Shown here: one piece after another, positions 35,997 to 46,765 of the stretch
Layout of the letters: every line of letters starts with the position of its first letter
How positions within the stretch are numbered: position 1 is the first letter of the stretch
Origin: Prado023 sp963774745
Lineage (GTDB): Bacteria; Actinomycetota; Actinomycetes; S36-B12; CAIYMF01
Reading direction: 5' to 3'
Length of the DNA stretch: 64,000 nucleotides
Assembly (NCBI GenBank): GCA_963774745.1
Contig: CAVZGE010000002.1
Span: forward strand, 248,001-312,000
Program-made: the position numbers and the translations under genes
The notes under the pieces: generated by a model
What the model saw: only the letters and a program-made list of their open reading frames with translations
The model's database searches: none
Told to the model about the DNA's origin: nothing

Positions 35997-38900
35997 ATGC
36001 GCGTTCTCTTCGACCTCCAGGCCGTCCAGGGGGGCTCACGTCACCGCGGGCTGGGAAGGTACTCCCTCGAGTTCGCTGCCGCCCTCGCGCAGTCGCCACG
36101 CGTTGAGCAGGTTGGAGTCCTCCTCAACGGCGGCGGAACCTTGGACTCACTGCTCGAAGCGCGGTCCCGAATATGCAGCCGGATGCCCACAGCACAGATC
36201 CACCTGTTTGACGCTCCCTGGCCATGGGCCGGCGATTACCGCGACCCGGCACGCCACGCTCGCGCTGAGGCCGTGCGCACGGAGATGATCCGGGAGATCG
36301 CCCCGGATCTCGTCGTCGTCTGTTCTCTCTTCGAGGGCGCAGACGAGTCGGTGATCTCCATTCCCGAGGGTCCCCATCCCTTGACAGCCGTGATCGCCTA
36401 CGACGTCCTGCCGCTCACGGATCCAGCAAGTCGTCCGGAGTCGGGTGTCCCTCCCGTGTACCTTCACCGTTTGGAGTCGTTCAAACGGGCCGACGTGGCG
36501 TTGGCCATCTCGGACTACTCGGCGTCGGAGATCCGCGCTGCGCTGGGCAGTGCTGCACCACCCCTGCGCACGATCTGGGGTGCACCCTTCCCCCTGGAGA
36601 CGAGCCGGAGTGGCGCGCGCCGAGGCCTGCTGTGCGTCGGTGGTGACACTCCCCGCAAGAACGAACGGTCCACTATCGACGCCTTCTCCCTGCTTCCGCC
36701 GGAGACCCGCGCTCGCGCACCCCCTGACGCTCTCAGGACGACGCCGGGCCAGCGAAGAGGAATCGATATGGGCGCATGCTCGATCACGGGGACTCACCGA
36801 GGCCGAGTTCCGGGTCATCGGCAGGGAGCTGACGGACCGCGAGTTGGCGGATCTGTACGGTTCCGCCCGCCTTGTGGTGATGCCCAGCCTTGGCGAGGGC
36901 CTGGGACTGCCGGTCCTCGAGGCGTGGTCACTCGGCACCCCCGCAGTCGCTTCCTCGACGACCAGCCTCGGCGAGATCGTGGGGGATCCCAACTTCACGT
37001 TCGATCCAATGGACCCCTCCTCGCAGGCGGTCTTGCTTGGGCACCTCCTCGGGGAGGACAAGGCTTGGCGGGAAGCTAGCGAGTTTGGCCGGGCGCGCCT
37101 GAGCGAGTTCACCTGGACCAAGACCGCAGAGCGGGCGTGGGTGGTGATCGATGAGTTCAACTCTGGCCCGTCCCCCAGTATGGTCGCTCAGACTGAGCAA
37201 CGACCGAGTCTTGCCTTCCACACGCCCTATCCCCCCGAGAAGTCGGGTATTGCCGGGCATGCTCGCGCTCTGGCACCTGAGCTCGAGAAGCACTACCGGG
37301 TGACGATCGTCAATGACGGAATCGAGTCGGGTCGGACCGCCTCCGAGGCGGGGTTCCCGGTCATCAGGACACGTGAGTACCTCGACCGATGTTCTGAGTT
37401 CGATCGTGTCTTGTTCAACATCGGCAACAACCATGAGTTCCACTCGTTGGCCCTGCATGCAATGTCGTTGACCCCTGGCGTGGTCGTTTCCCACGACCTC
37501 GACCTCGTCGGGCTCGTCCGGGGCGTCCAGCCCCCCCTGCCGGCGAGTGAGGATCGACTCAGGTACAGCGAAGGGGGACTGCATGGAGTGTTTCATGGAC
37601 CACTGCCGGTGGGGATCGACTTGTATCGAGCCACACTCGGGACCATCGTGCATTCCCGAACTGCAGTCCGTAGCCTCGTCGAGTCGACCGGGGCTCCACT
37701 GGACCCCTCGAGAGTCGCCCACAGTCCCCTGGTAGTCATCGCAGATGCGACTCGTAACAAGCACGAGGCTCGAAACCTGTTGGGAATCCCCGACGACGCC
37801 GTTCTGGTGTGCACCTTCGGCCGGGTGTTCCCGGAGAAGCGCGTCGACGTTGCTTGGGCGGCGGTCGACGCCGTGAGTGCGGACTACCCACAGATCTTGT
37901 TCCGCGCCATTGGGGAGGCAGACCCCAACTACGCTGAAGAGCTCACCGCGCGCTTCGCGAGGTCTTGCGGAGAGCTCACGGGAGGCGTGCCCGACGACGA
38001 GTACAGCCTGTGGCTGGCTGCCTGTGACGTCGCCATTCAGCTGCGGGCGACCAGCAGGGGCGAGACCTCCGCAGCGCTGGTCGAGGCGCTCGCTTCTGAG
38101 TGCGCGCTCATCACCGAGGGCGTTGGCTCATTTGCTGAGTTCGAGGACTCCGGAGCCATGGTCGTGCCTACCCCCGCGACGGTTACCGAGGTGGCAGCCG
38201 CCCTGGTGCGCTTCATGGTGGATCGACAGGGTGCCCGCCATAGGGGCAAAGCCGCGGCGGCGGCCGTCCATCGGGTGCATGGCGCGCCGGCAGTGGCAGA
38301 GTCCTATCGCCGTCATATCGAAGCGTTCTACGCAAGGGGTGGCCACGAGGCCTTCCGGACCTTCGATCCCGACCAGGCGCTGAGTGTTTCCCGCAACCGG
38401 TTGGATCGCCCGAATCGGACCGTGTACTGGCTGGCTGGGGACGCCGACCCTTCGTGGTATTCAACTTGGGCAAGTCGACACAGCCAGAGGCTCCTGAAGC
38501 TGGGTGTTTCGTCCCAGCCAGAGGAGCGGGTGTTTCCTGTGCGGCTCGACGGCGCAGAGGTGGTGCATGACTTCACGGCAGTCCCTGCCATGCAGGACCT
38601 GGGAGGCCTGGCCGGACAGCCGGCGGGAGTGTGGCCGAGATCCGGAGACATTCTTGTCATCGGCACTCCGAGCGGCCAGCCGGAGGTCCTTGAGCCAGTC
38701 TGCACGGCGTGGCGTGCCCGCGGTGGAACAGCCATTGCGCTGGCCCATGATCTCCTTCCTATCGACTGGGCGGCGTTCTTCGATGGCGACCCGGACTGGT
38801 ATGCGCGATGGCTTTCGGTGATCACACGAAATGCGGACCACGTCGTCTGTCCCTCGGAGGCCACGGCCACGAGGCTCGTTGAGCACCTCGGCCGCGCCCT

Positions 38901-39513
38901 TGGGTCGGGGGGGGCGCAGATCAGCGTCATCCGGTCCGGGAATGATGTTGGTCGGGTTGGGCTGCCACCCGCATCTCTGCGCACACGTCCGCGCGGGGCG
39001 GGCCGAGTCCTAGCTGTGGGCTCGCTCGAACCCGATGATGGGCTGGAGTCTCTCGTCCATGCCGCTCACGTCCTCTGGGATCGAGGGGAGAGCATGACGC
39101 TGGTCATCGCGGCTCACGAAGGTCAGCGAGGAGGGGGTTTGCTCTCGGCAGTGAGATCCCTGCGAGATTCGGGGGCTCGCGTGGAGCTGCTTGAGGGAGT
39201 CAACGATGCGGATCTGCGCTGGCAGTACCTGAACGCAGACCTTCTGGTCGCACCCAATTGGGATTGCGGATCAGCAGGCGTTGTGGTCGAGGCGCTCCTT
39301 CATGGAGTCCCTGTCTTGGCTCGACGCAAGCCGGTCTTCCAGGAAGTATTGGGGGACGGCGACCACTACTTCCGAACGAACGGCGAACTCGCAGACGCCA
39401 TCTCCGTTCGTCTCCGAGACGAGGGAGCCACGTCTCTGCCCCTAATCTCCCCGACGACGTGGCAGGAAGCGGCTCGAGCGCTCTTGATCATGGCCGGGGG
39501 TAGGACCGGTTGA
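35997..39513 (+). CDS. Three-domain GT-B (family 4) glycosyltransferase, one frameshift
   Basis: About 1171 aa when joined (shift near 36700-36730). GAGGAGGTCACGG precedes the ATG. Domain 1 (~1-395) starts MRVLFDLQAVQGGSRHRGLG and ends with the donor-site motif MPSLGEGLGLPVLEAWSLGT. Domain 2 (~400-775) starts PSLAFHTPYPPEKSGIAGHA and has GRVFPEKRVDVAW and the variant donor loop SRGETSAALVEALASECALI. Domain 3 (~800-1165) starts RTVYWLAGDADPSWYSTWAS and has VVCPSEATATRLVEHL, GRVLAVGSLEPDDGLESL and APNWDCGSAGVVVEALLHGV. A protein with three tandem GT-B units could add several residues processively to the repeat unit. Donor sugars are unknown. Confidence 0.85.
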
Positions 39514-39550
39514 CTGGGCATCGGGTGTGTCCACGCCACATCGTGCGCGT

Positions 39551-41406
39551 TCAGGCCCGCCCCGCCCACCGTAGGAGCCGCCTCTTGACCCGCCGTGCCG
39601 CTGGGCGCCATCCCTGCGACAGCCGCGCCGCGCGGCGGGCGGCTGCCAGGTCCACGGGTTCGTTCGGATCGCCGGCCCGCGAGGCGCCCGAGAGGGGCGC
39701 ATCGGTCCGTTCCCACAGCCCGAACGGCTGGGGCGCCAGGCGCAGGGCCGTGCGGAACGCCTCCACCAGTGCGTCGGTCGATGCTGCCCACGTGAGGTCT
39801 CGATCCGCCTCCCGTGCTCGTTGGACGGCATCCTCACGAACGGCGGGGTCGGTCACCAGGTCAGTGATCCGGCGCGCGTACTCCGAGCTGTCCCACGATT
39901 CCACGCCGGGTGGATCCGGGCACAGCTCCCCGAGTGGACCGAACGCAGTGAACACCGACGGGGTCCCGAGCCGTGCAGCCTCGTGCGGGATGAAGCCGAA
40001 GCCCTCAGCCGACGTCGGGTAGAGCACGACGGCGGCGTTGGCCAGGAGCCATGACTTCACGTCTCCCGGCACGTGTCGAAGTCGGTGCACCTGGCCCGGT
40101 CCGGTCCCGGCCTCGGCCAGGAGCTGATCCTCGATGTCCCCGGTCGAGCTGGAGGAGACGTGCAGGCCGGCCATGACGAGATCGACCTCGACGGACTGGC
40201 TCACCTCCCGCCACACCCGGATGGCGAAGTCCCGGTTCTTGTGGACGAAGTCGTTGCCGAGGACGAGCAGGAAGGGGCGCTCACCCAGATCCGGGCACCG
40301 TTCGCCCAACCACGGCGGTTGCGGGGCCTCTCCGTCCCCCTCGACGAGGTGGTCCACCCCGAGGGCTGTCCGGTGCAGGCGGTCGGCCTCGACCCCGGGG
40401 ACCTCCCGGCTCACCGTGTCGAGCACGTCCTGGCTGATCCCCGTGATCAGGTCGGTCTGGCGCAGGTAGCGGCGCAGCTGGCTGCGTCGTTGGGTCCACT
40501 GCTGGGCCCCCCCGTGGTAGCGCCCGTTGCTGAACTCGATGAGGTCGAGCACCGTCGTGACGACGCGCGAACCCAGGGCGCGGTCGCGCGAGAGCATGGT
40601 CCCAGCGTCCGGCTGGTAGGGCCGCCAGTAGATGTCGTCGACCTGATCAGGGTGGCGCCGCGTGATCTGGATCCTCGGGCTGACCAACCCCGCCGCGTAT
40701 CCCGGCAACCTGGCCCCTGGAAGGCCGATCAGCTGGATCCTCTCGACGTCGGGGTGATCGGCCAGGGCCTCGAGCCAGCAGACCGTGGCCACCTGGGCTC
40801 CGGTCTCATCGTCCTGCAGCCAGCTCGCCTCGACGCAGATGCGCAACTGCAGGTTCGCCGCCACCCAGCGATCCCGGAGCGCAGACAGGCCCGACAGCGG
40901 ATCGACGAACTCGCGTGCATCAGCCGCAGAGATCGGCCAGCCCCGGGGGTTGCGGGTGCCCCGGGGGCAGGCGCGGCCCCGTCGAGCAGCCAGACGTGGC
41001 GCAGCCCGCGGTGGTTCGCCCGCCGCGCCCAGTCCTGCCAGTCGCTGAGGGTCGCCATCCCCTGGGCATCCGTTGGGAGGCTGACCAGGTTCTGCAGCGC
41101 GGTGTTCACCACGATGTGATCCCCGACCGGCTCGGCTGCGAAGGCCGCGCCCTCGGACTGCCGGGGCTCCGAGAGCGGCCGGCGACCATCGGCCATGAGC
41201 GAGCGCATCGCCGGAGCCGCCGCGGAGACACTGGCCACCCGGGGGTCAGCCGCGAAGACCGCCCGTGCTCGCTCCAGCCACCCATCGGCAGCTGGGGTCT
41301 CCCCGGTCGACAGCACCGCCATCCGGATCCCATGCCCGGCCGGACTCGCCTGCGTGGCGGAGTACTCACGCAGGCGAAGCGCAGCGGGCACGGAGGGCTC
41401 CATCAT
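39551..41406 (-). CDS. Family 4 glycosyltransferase with degenerate GT-A-like N-domain, one frameshift
   Basis: About 618 aa when joined (shift near 40920-40935). Residues ~1-170 contain IRMAVLSTGETPAADGWLER and VFAADPRVASVSAAAPAM, which look like the late half of a GT2 fold without its nucleotide-binding half. The GT-B part begins LRICVEASWLQDDETGAQVA and has DIYWRPYQPDAG, TGISQDVLDTVSREVPGV, PFLLVLGNDFVHKNRDFAIR and the donor loop YPTSAEGFGFIPHEAARLGT. The tail is basic (PAARRVKRRLLRWAG). The ATG overlaps the preceding gene's stop (ATGA), so the two minus-strand genes are co-translated. Confidence 0.8.
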
Positions 41407-43185
41407 CGGGGGCTGTACAGGTTGGTGATCCGCTGGTCGAGCATGGGGGAGTAGTAGGGGTCTACCCCACCGAACCCTCGGCCCCACCTCGCCAGGAACA
41501 GGGCAGTGTCGGCAGGATCCGGAGCCGAACGCTCCAGCGAGGCACTCTCGAAGTGCGTGAACTGCGCGTAGGGGGTGTAGACGATCCGGTAGCCGGCCTC
41601 GCCCAGGCGCAGGCAGTAGTCGACGTCCTGGTAGTCACGGGGCCACCCGGTGTCCAGGCCACCGAGGCTCTCGAACAGGCGCTCGGGAGGTCATCAGCGC
41701 GGCGCCGGTCACGGCCCCGTAGTTGCGTGGCGTGATGATCGAGCCGAAGTAGCCCGCGTCCGTCGCGGGACGCCCCGTGGTGCGGGTGCGTGGGCTGGCT
41801 GTCGACGAAGAGGATGCCGGAATGCTGGTTGCGTCCATCCGGGTACGTGAGCCTCGCCCCGACAGCCCCGACGCCGTCGAGCTGTGCGAACTCGAGCAGC
41901 GCGCGGATCGACCCGGGCCGCCGGATCTGTGTGTCGTCGTTGAGCAGCAGCAGGTAGTCGCCGGTGGCTGCCGTCGCGCCGAGGTTGCAGGCCTCCGAGA
42001 AGTTGAACTCGCGCGTCGAGTACGTCACGACCCGGTCGGCGAGCGACTCCAGCAGCTCGCGCTGCCCGGGGGCGGCTCGTTGGTGTGGACGACCACCAGC
42101 TCGACGTTCGCCCACCCCCCGTCCTGGCGGATGCTGCGCAGGCACTGCTCGACCAACGTGAGCGCCGAGTCGGGGGCCACCCGCTGGGACACGGTGGGGA
42201 TGACGATCGAGACCGACGGCTCGCCAGTGATGCCGGGATGGACCTCGTTCAGGCCCGGGACGGCACTCGGCTCGACCACGCCGGGGTGCCCGATGGCTGC
42301 CAGATGGGCGCGCTGGACGTCGGCAGCGGCCACCTGCGCCCACGGCTTGGCCTGGATGCCCACTGCCGTCGAACCCGGCCAGGCGCGCCAGTGGTAGAGC
42401 ACCGCGGGGACGTGTGACACGGCAGCGCCCGCACGCACCATGCGCAGCGCGAGATCATGGTCCTGCGCGCCATCGGTGCCGGCACGGAACCCCCCGACCT
42501 CGCGGACGCTGGTCGTGCGCATCGCCGTGAAGTGGTTGAGGTACATGCTCGACAGCAGCATCTCCGGGGAGTAGCCGGGCTTGAAGTAGGGGTCGAAATG
42601 CTGCCCGTCCGGGGTGACCTTGTCCTCGTCGGAGTAGACCAGGTCGTCCTCGGGGTGGGCCGCCAGATGGCGCTGCATGACCTCGATCGCCCTCGGGTGC
42701 AGCAGGTCGTCATGGTCGAGCACACCCACGTAGTCCCCGGTTGCCACGGCCAGGGCCGCGTTCAGCGCGTGGACGATTCCCCCCGAGGCGGTCGAGGTCA
42801 CCAGCGTCACGTGCGGGCCTTCGGCGGCTCGGGCCACGATGGCCCGGACCTGTGGGTCCGTTGAACCGTCGTCCGACAGGATCAGCTCGTGGACCGGGGA
42901 CGTCTGCCGCTGCACGGACTCCAGGGCCTCCTGCAGGAACTCGAGCGGCGGGTCGTGCACGGCCATCAGGACGCTGATGCTCGGACGGCCGGGGATCCCC
43001 CTCGCAGGCTCGGCGTGGGACCGGGATGGGCCTGACGCGATCCAGGCCTGGTACTGGACGCCCGGTGCGGGTCCACCGATCAACCGCAGCCGGGCCACGT
43101 TGCGGTAGTGGCGCAGGCGCCGACGGGCCCCCCCCGCCTTGTGCCGGGCGCGCACGCTCAGGGGCGTCGAGGTCGGCTTCGGCAC
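41403..43185 (-). CDS. Tandem-domain family 2 glycosyltransferase, frameshifted
   Basis: About 594 aa when joined. First GT-A domain (~50-290): ISVLMAVHDPPLEFLQEALE, LILSDDGSTDP, GDYVGVLDHDDLLHPRAIEV. Second (~325-570): VSIVIPTVSQRVAPDSAL, LADRVVTYSTREFNFSEACN, GDYLLLLNDDTQI. Shifts occur near 42065, 41770 and 41690; in the last frames the text reads GYFGSIITPRNYGAVTGAAL, DTGWPRDYQDVDYCLRLGEA and finally GGVDPYYSPMLDQRITNLYS, the standard end of this family. GTG at 43185 sits six bases after the -10-like TAGATT, a leaderless arrangement, and is preferred over GTG at 43191. Confidence 0.82.
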
Positions 43186-43191
43186 GGGCAC

Positions 43192-43197
43192 AATCTA
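43192..43197 (-). promoter_or_regulatory. Leaderless-type -10 TAGATT
   Basis: On the minus strand TAGATT is followed by six bases and then GTG at 43185. No ribosome-binding site is present. It would drive the two minus-strand glycosyltransferase genes. Confidence 0.45.
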
Positions 43198-43237
43198 GCC
43201 TGTGCGCCCCATGCGGGTGGCCTGCCGCCCTCATGCC

Positions 43238-43249
43238 GACAGGTAGTCT
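43238..43249 (+). promoter_or_regulatory. Promoter box GACAGGTAGTCT upstream of gmd
   Basis: Identical over 12 bases to the element at 26043-26054. TAGTCT (43244-43249) is a good -10 and lies 49 bases before the gmd start. It forms a divergent promoter pair with the leaderless element at 43192-43197. Confidence 0.5.
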
Positions 43250-43297
43250 CTGGGGCGGACCGACAGCGACACTGACCTGACGGCGGGAGAGGGCGGC

Positions 43298-44279
43298 ATG
43301 AAGAAGGCACTGATCACGGGCATCACCGGCCAGGACGGCTCGTACCTGGCCGAGCTGCTGCTGGACAAGGGCTACGAGGTCCACGGCATCCGCCGGCGCT
43401 CCTCGACGTTCAACACCAGCCGGATCGACCACCTCCTGCAGGACTGGCACGACGACGAGTGCCCGGCTCTTCCTCCACCACGGCGACCTGACCGATGGCT
43501 CCCGGCTGGTCACCCTCCTCGAGCGGATCGCTCCCGATGAGGTCTACAACCTCGCGGCCCAGTCGCACGTGCGGGTGTCCTTCGACGAGCCGGAGTTCAC
43601 CGGCGATGTGACCGGCCTGGGCGCCACCCGGCTGCTCGAGGCGATGCGAATCGCGCAACGTTCCGGCCCGCTACTACCAGGCCGGAACCTCGGAGATGTT
43701 CGGCGGATTCGCCGCCGCCGCAGAACGAGCAGACGGCCTTCCACCCGCGATCGCCCTACGGCGCCGCCAAGCTCTACGCGCACTGGATGACCCGCAACTA
43801 CCGCGAGGGCTACGGGCTGTTCGCCTGCAACGGCATCCTGTTCAACCACGAGTCCCCGCGCCGTGGCGAGACGTTCGTGACCCGCAAGATCACGATGGCG
43901 GTGGCGCGGATCGCGGCGGGTCTCCAGGACGAGCTGTGGATGGGCAACCTCGATGCTGCGCGTGACTGGGGGTACGCCAAGGAGTACGTCGAGGCGATGT
44001 GGCTCATGCTGCAGGCCGACGAGCCGGACGACTACGTCGTGGCGACGAACACCCGCTACACGATCAGGGACTTCCTGACGATCGCCTTCGAGCACGCCGG
44101 GCTGGACTGGGAGAAGTACGTCACGCTTCGACGAGCGCTACCTGCGTCCCACTGAGGTGGACGACCTGGTGGGCGATGCGACGAAGGCGCGCGAGAAGCT
44201 GGGCTGGAAGCCCCAGACGCTCACCCCGGACCTCGCCCGCCTCATGGTGGACGCTGACCGGGAGCTCCTGCGGGCGTGA
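43298..44279 (+). CDS. gmd: GDP-mannose 4,6-dehydratase, frameshifted
   Basis: About 326 aa when joined. Makes GDP-4-keto-6-deoxymannose from GDP-mannose. The NADP-binding start ALITGITGQDGSYLAELLLD is canonical, with RRRSSTFNTSRIDHL next. Shifts near 43460, 43660 and 43710 split LFLHHGDLTDGSRLVTLLER, VYNLAAQSHVRVSFDEPEFT, QAGTSEMFG and HPRSPYGAAKLYAHWMTRNY (with the catalytic YxxxK). NGILFNHESPRRGETFVTRK and RDWGYAKEYVEAMW are typical Gmd. A last shift near 44130 precedes FDERYLRPTEVDDLVGDATK. GGGAGAGGG precedes the ATG. The stop overlaps the next start. Confidence 0.9.
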
Positions 44280-45293
44280 CGACGGCGCTGATCACCGGCG
44301 TCGTCGGGCAGGACGGCGCCTACCTCGCCCGGCACCTCCGCTCGCAGGGATACCGGGTCATCGGGACCGTGCCGCCCGATCGAGCCGCCGGCGGGCTTCG
44401 TCGAGGCCTACCTCGAGGGGGTGGACCTGCGGGTCGTGGACCTCGCCGACGAGCCGGCAATGCGGGCGCTCCTCGAGGCGGAGCGACCCGACGAGATCTA
44501 CAACCTGGCCTCGATCAGCTCGGTGGCAGCAGTCCTGGCAGGCCCCCGTCGAGGTCGCCCGGGTCAACGGGATCGCCTTCCTGGGCCTGCTGGAGATCGG
44601 TGCGTGGGCTTGCGGGACTCAGACGGGCTACGACCCCCGGATCTGCAGGCGTCGTCGGCGGAGATCTTCGGGACGCCGCGGTACCTTCCGCAGGGTGAGT
44701 CCCACCCGATCCGACCGACCAACCCGTACGCGGTCGCGAAGGCCTTCGCCCACTTCACGGCGGCCAGCTACCGTGAGGCGTACGGCATGTTCGTCTCGAC
44801 CGTGATCCTGTTCAACCACGAGAGCCCGCTGCGGCCGGCCTCCTTCGTGACCCGCAAGATCACCTCAGGCGCGGTGCGCATCGCGGCAGGGCTGCAGGAC
44901 ACCCTGGAGCTCGGCCGGCTGGACATCCGGCGGGACTGGGGTTCTGCCGGGGACTACACGCGAGCGATGCACGCAGCCCTGCAGCACGCGCGGCCCGATG
45001 ACTTCGTGATCGCGTCCGGCGAGTCCCACGAGCTGGGCGACTTCGTCGAGCTGGCATTCCGGGCTGCGGGCATCGAGGATCCGTGGAGTCACGTCGTGAC
45101 GAATCCCGCCTTCGTGCGACCGACCGACATCCCGGAGATGCGCGGCGACATCTCCAAGGCCCGCGAGATCCTCGGCTGGTCGCCGACGCTGGGCCTGGCC
45201 GACATCGTCAACCACATGGTCACCGTCGATGAAGCCAGGCTGTCCAGCGGTCACGAGCACAGTCCTCGCTACATGACGGAGCACCCGTCTTGA
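44276..45293 (+). CDS. Gmd-like NAD(P)-dependent sugar dehydratase or reductase, frameshifted
   Basis: About 338 aa when joined, GTG overlapping the gmd stop. A second, diverged member of the Gmd branch: TALITGVVGQDGAYLARHLR, then after a shift near 44390 VDLRVVDLADEPAMRALLEA, EIYNLASISSVAA, QASSAEIFGTPRYLPQGESH, NPYAVAKAFAHFTAASYREA and NHESPLRPASFVTRKITSGA. Another pair of shifts lies near 44540-44640. The paralogous pair suggests one step makes GDP-4-keto-6-deoxymannose and the other reduces it or acts on a related sugar (e.g. GDP-rhamnose), but Gmd-like motifs dominate, so a reductase role is unproven. The stop overlaps the TTG start of the next gene. Confidence 0.78.
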
Positions 45294-46765
45294 GGGCGGG
45301 CCTGGCCGCGATCGCGCTGGCCGTGATCGTGGGTTGTGCCTGGGCGGTCGCCTCACCGCCGGGCACCAGCCCCGACGACGACTACCACCTGTCATCGATC
45401 TGGTGCGCGTGGGGCACCGAGCGGTCCGGCTGCACCGAGCTCGCCCGGCCCGCGCCACCTGAGCCCATCACGGCCTCCGTGCCGGACCTCGCGATCCTCT
45501 CCGGCTTCTGCACGGCGTTCAAGCCCGATGTCTCGGCACAGTGCGTCTACCTGCAGGCTGATGGGACTCTGGCCCGACCAGATCCGGAGACCTTCCCGAT
45601 CCGGTCGGACAACGAGGCCTATCCACCCGGCTACTACGCCGCCATGCGGCTGCTCGTGACCGGATCAGCGGAGACCTCGATCGTGGTCATGCGGGTCGTG
45701 ACCTTCCTGTGGTGCCTGGCGCTGTTCGGACTTGCCGGGCTGGTCTCCCGCAGATCGGACCGATGGAGGTTCCTTCTCTACAGCGCCGTCATGAGCGTCC
45801 CCCTGGGATGGTTCATCTTCGCCAGCACCAACCCGAGCGCGTGGGCCGTGGCTGGTGCGGCCGCGACCTACCCGGCAACGGTGGCGGCTCTGCGGGCTGC
45901 GGGAGGTGGGCAGAGGTTCTGGCCCGCGTCGCTGCTGGGAGGCGCGGCAGTCCTGACAGCCGTGATCAGCAGGTCCGATTCCCTCTACTTCTGCGGCCTG
46001 GCGGTTGCGTGCGCACTGATCGTCGGTCTTCGCTGGGAGGCCCGCCTCATGCCGCGCCAAGGGCTGGCCCTCGGTCCCGTCGGGCTGGCGCTGTTGCTGG
46101 GATTGGCTGCCGCAGCGAGCCCGGCATCGCCGCTGGGGACGAGCGCCAGCCCGGTCTCCCTACTGGGGAATGTGTCGAACATCCTGACTCTCTACCTGGG
46201 GGAGTTCGCCACGCTCCTTGGCTGGATGGACACCAAGATGCCCTCGCTGGTGTGGGGCTCGATCGCGCTTGCCGCTGGCGCAATCCTCGCCATGGGCATC
46301 GGGGGCCTTCGGAGCCGGCGGGCGCTTGCGCTGGGCCTCGTGGCTGCCGTCGGGGTCGTCCTGCCATTGCTCATGCTCAAGGCGTCGAATGCCAGCGTTG
46401 GACAGCTGCTCCAACCGAGATACCTCCTGCCCCTGGTGTTCCTCGGGGTGGGACTCCTGGCCGAGTCCGAGCCGGGGGGGAGGCAGGATCCGAACAGGCA
46501 ACAGGCCCTGTGGTTGGCCGCTCTGGGGGCCGTTGCCCACGCCCTGGCCCTGCACACCCTCATGCGTCGCTACATCAGCGGGCTGGACATCGGGGGCCTG
46601 AACCTGAACGCGAGCCGGGAATGGTGGTGGGATGTGCCGATTCAGCCGATGACGGTGTGGTTCGTCGGGTCGGTGACGTTCACGGGGCTGGTCGTCATCC
46701 TGGCTCTCAGCGCCTCAGCGCCGCGTACACCGCAATCGTCTGGAGCGCTGTCCGCGGCCACGTGA
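45290..46765 (+). CDS. DUF2142-type polytopic membrane protein
   Basis: 491 aa, intact, from a TTG overlapping the previous stop. An N-terminal helix leads to a large extracytoplasmic loop (SPPGTSPDDDYHLSSIWCAW, and DNEAYPPGYYAAMRLLV), then about ten more helices. The P-D-D/E-x-x-H loop after the first helix is the hallmark of DUF2142, a GT-C-like group frequent in actinobacterial cell-envelope loci. It probably uses polyprenyl-linked sugars outside the membrane. Convergent with the next glycosyltransferase gene; the two overlap by about 59 bases at their 3' ends. Confidence 0.78.
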   Translation: MRAGLAAIALAVIVGCAWAVASPPGTSPDDDYHLSSIWCAWGTERSGCTELARPAPPEPITASVPDLAILSGFCTAFKPDVSAQCVYLQADGTLARPDPETFPIRSDNEAYPPGYYAAMRLLVTGSAETSIVVMRVVTFLWCLALFGLAGLVSRRSDRWRFLLYSAVMSVPLGWFIFASTNPSAWAVAGAAATYPATVAALRAAGGGQRFWPASLLGGAAVLTAVISRSDSLYFCGLAVACALIVGLRWEARLMPRQGLALGPVGLALLLGLAAAASPASPLGTSASPVSLLGNVSNILTLYLGEFATLLGWMDTKMPSLVWGSIALAAGAILAMGIGGLRSRRALALGLVAAVGVVLPLLMLKASNASVGQLLQPRYLLPLVFLGVGLLAESEPGGRQDPNRQQALWLAALGAVAHALALHTLMRRYISGLDIGGLNLNASREWWWDVPIQPMTVWFVGSVTFTGLVVILALSASAPRTPQSSGALSAAT

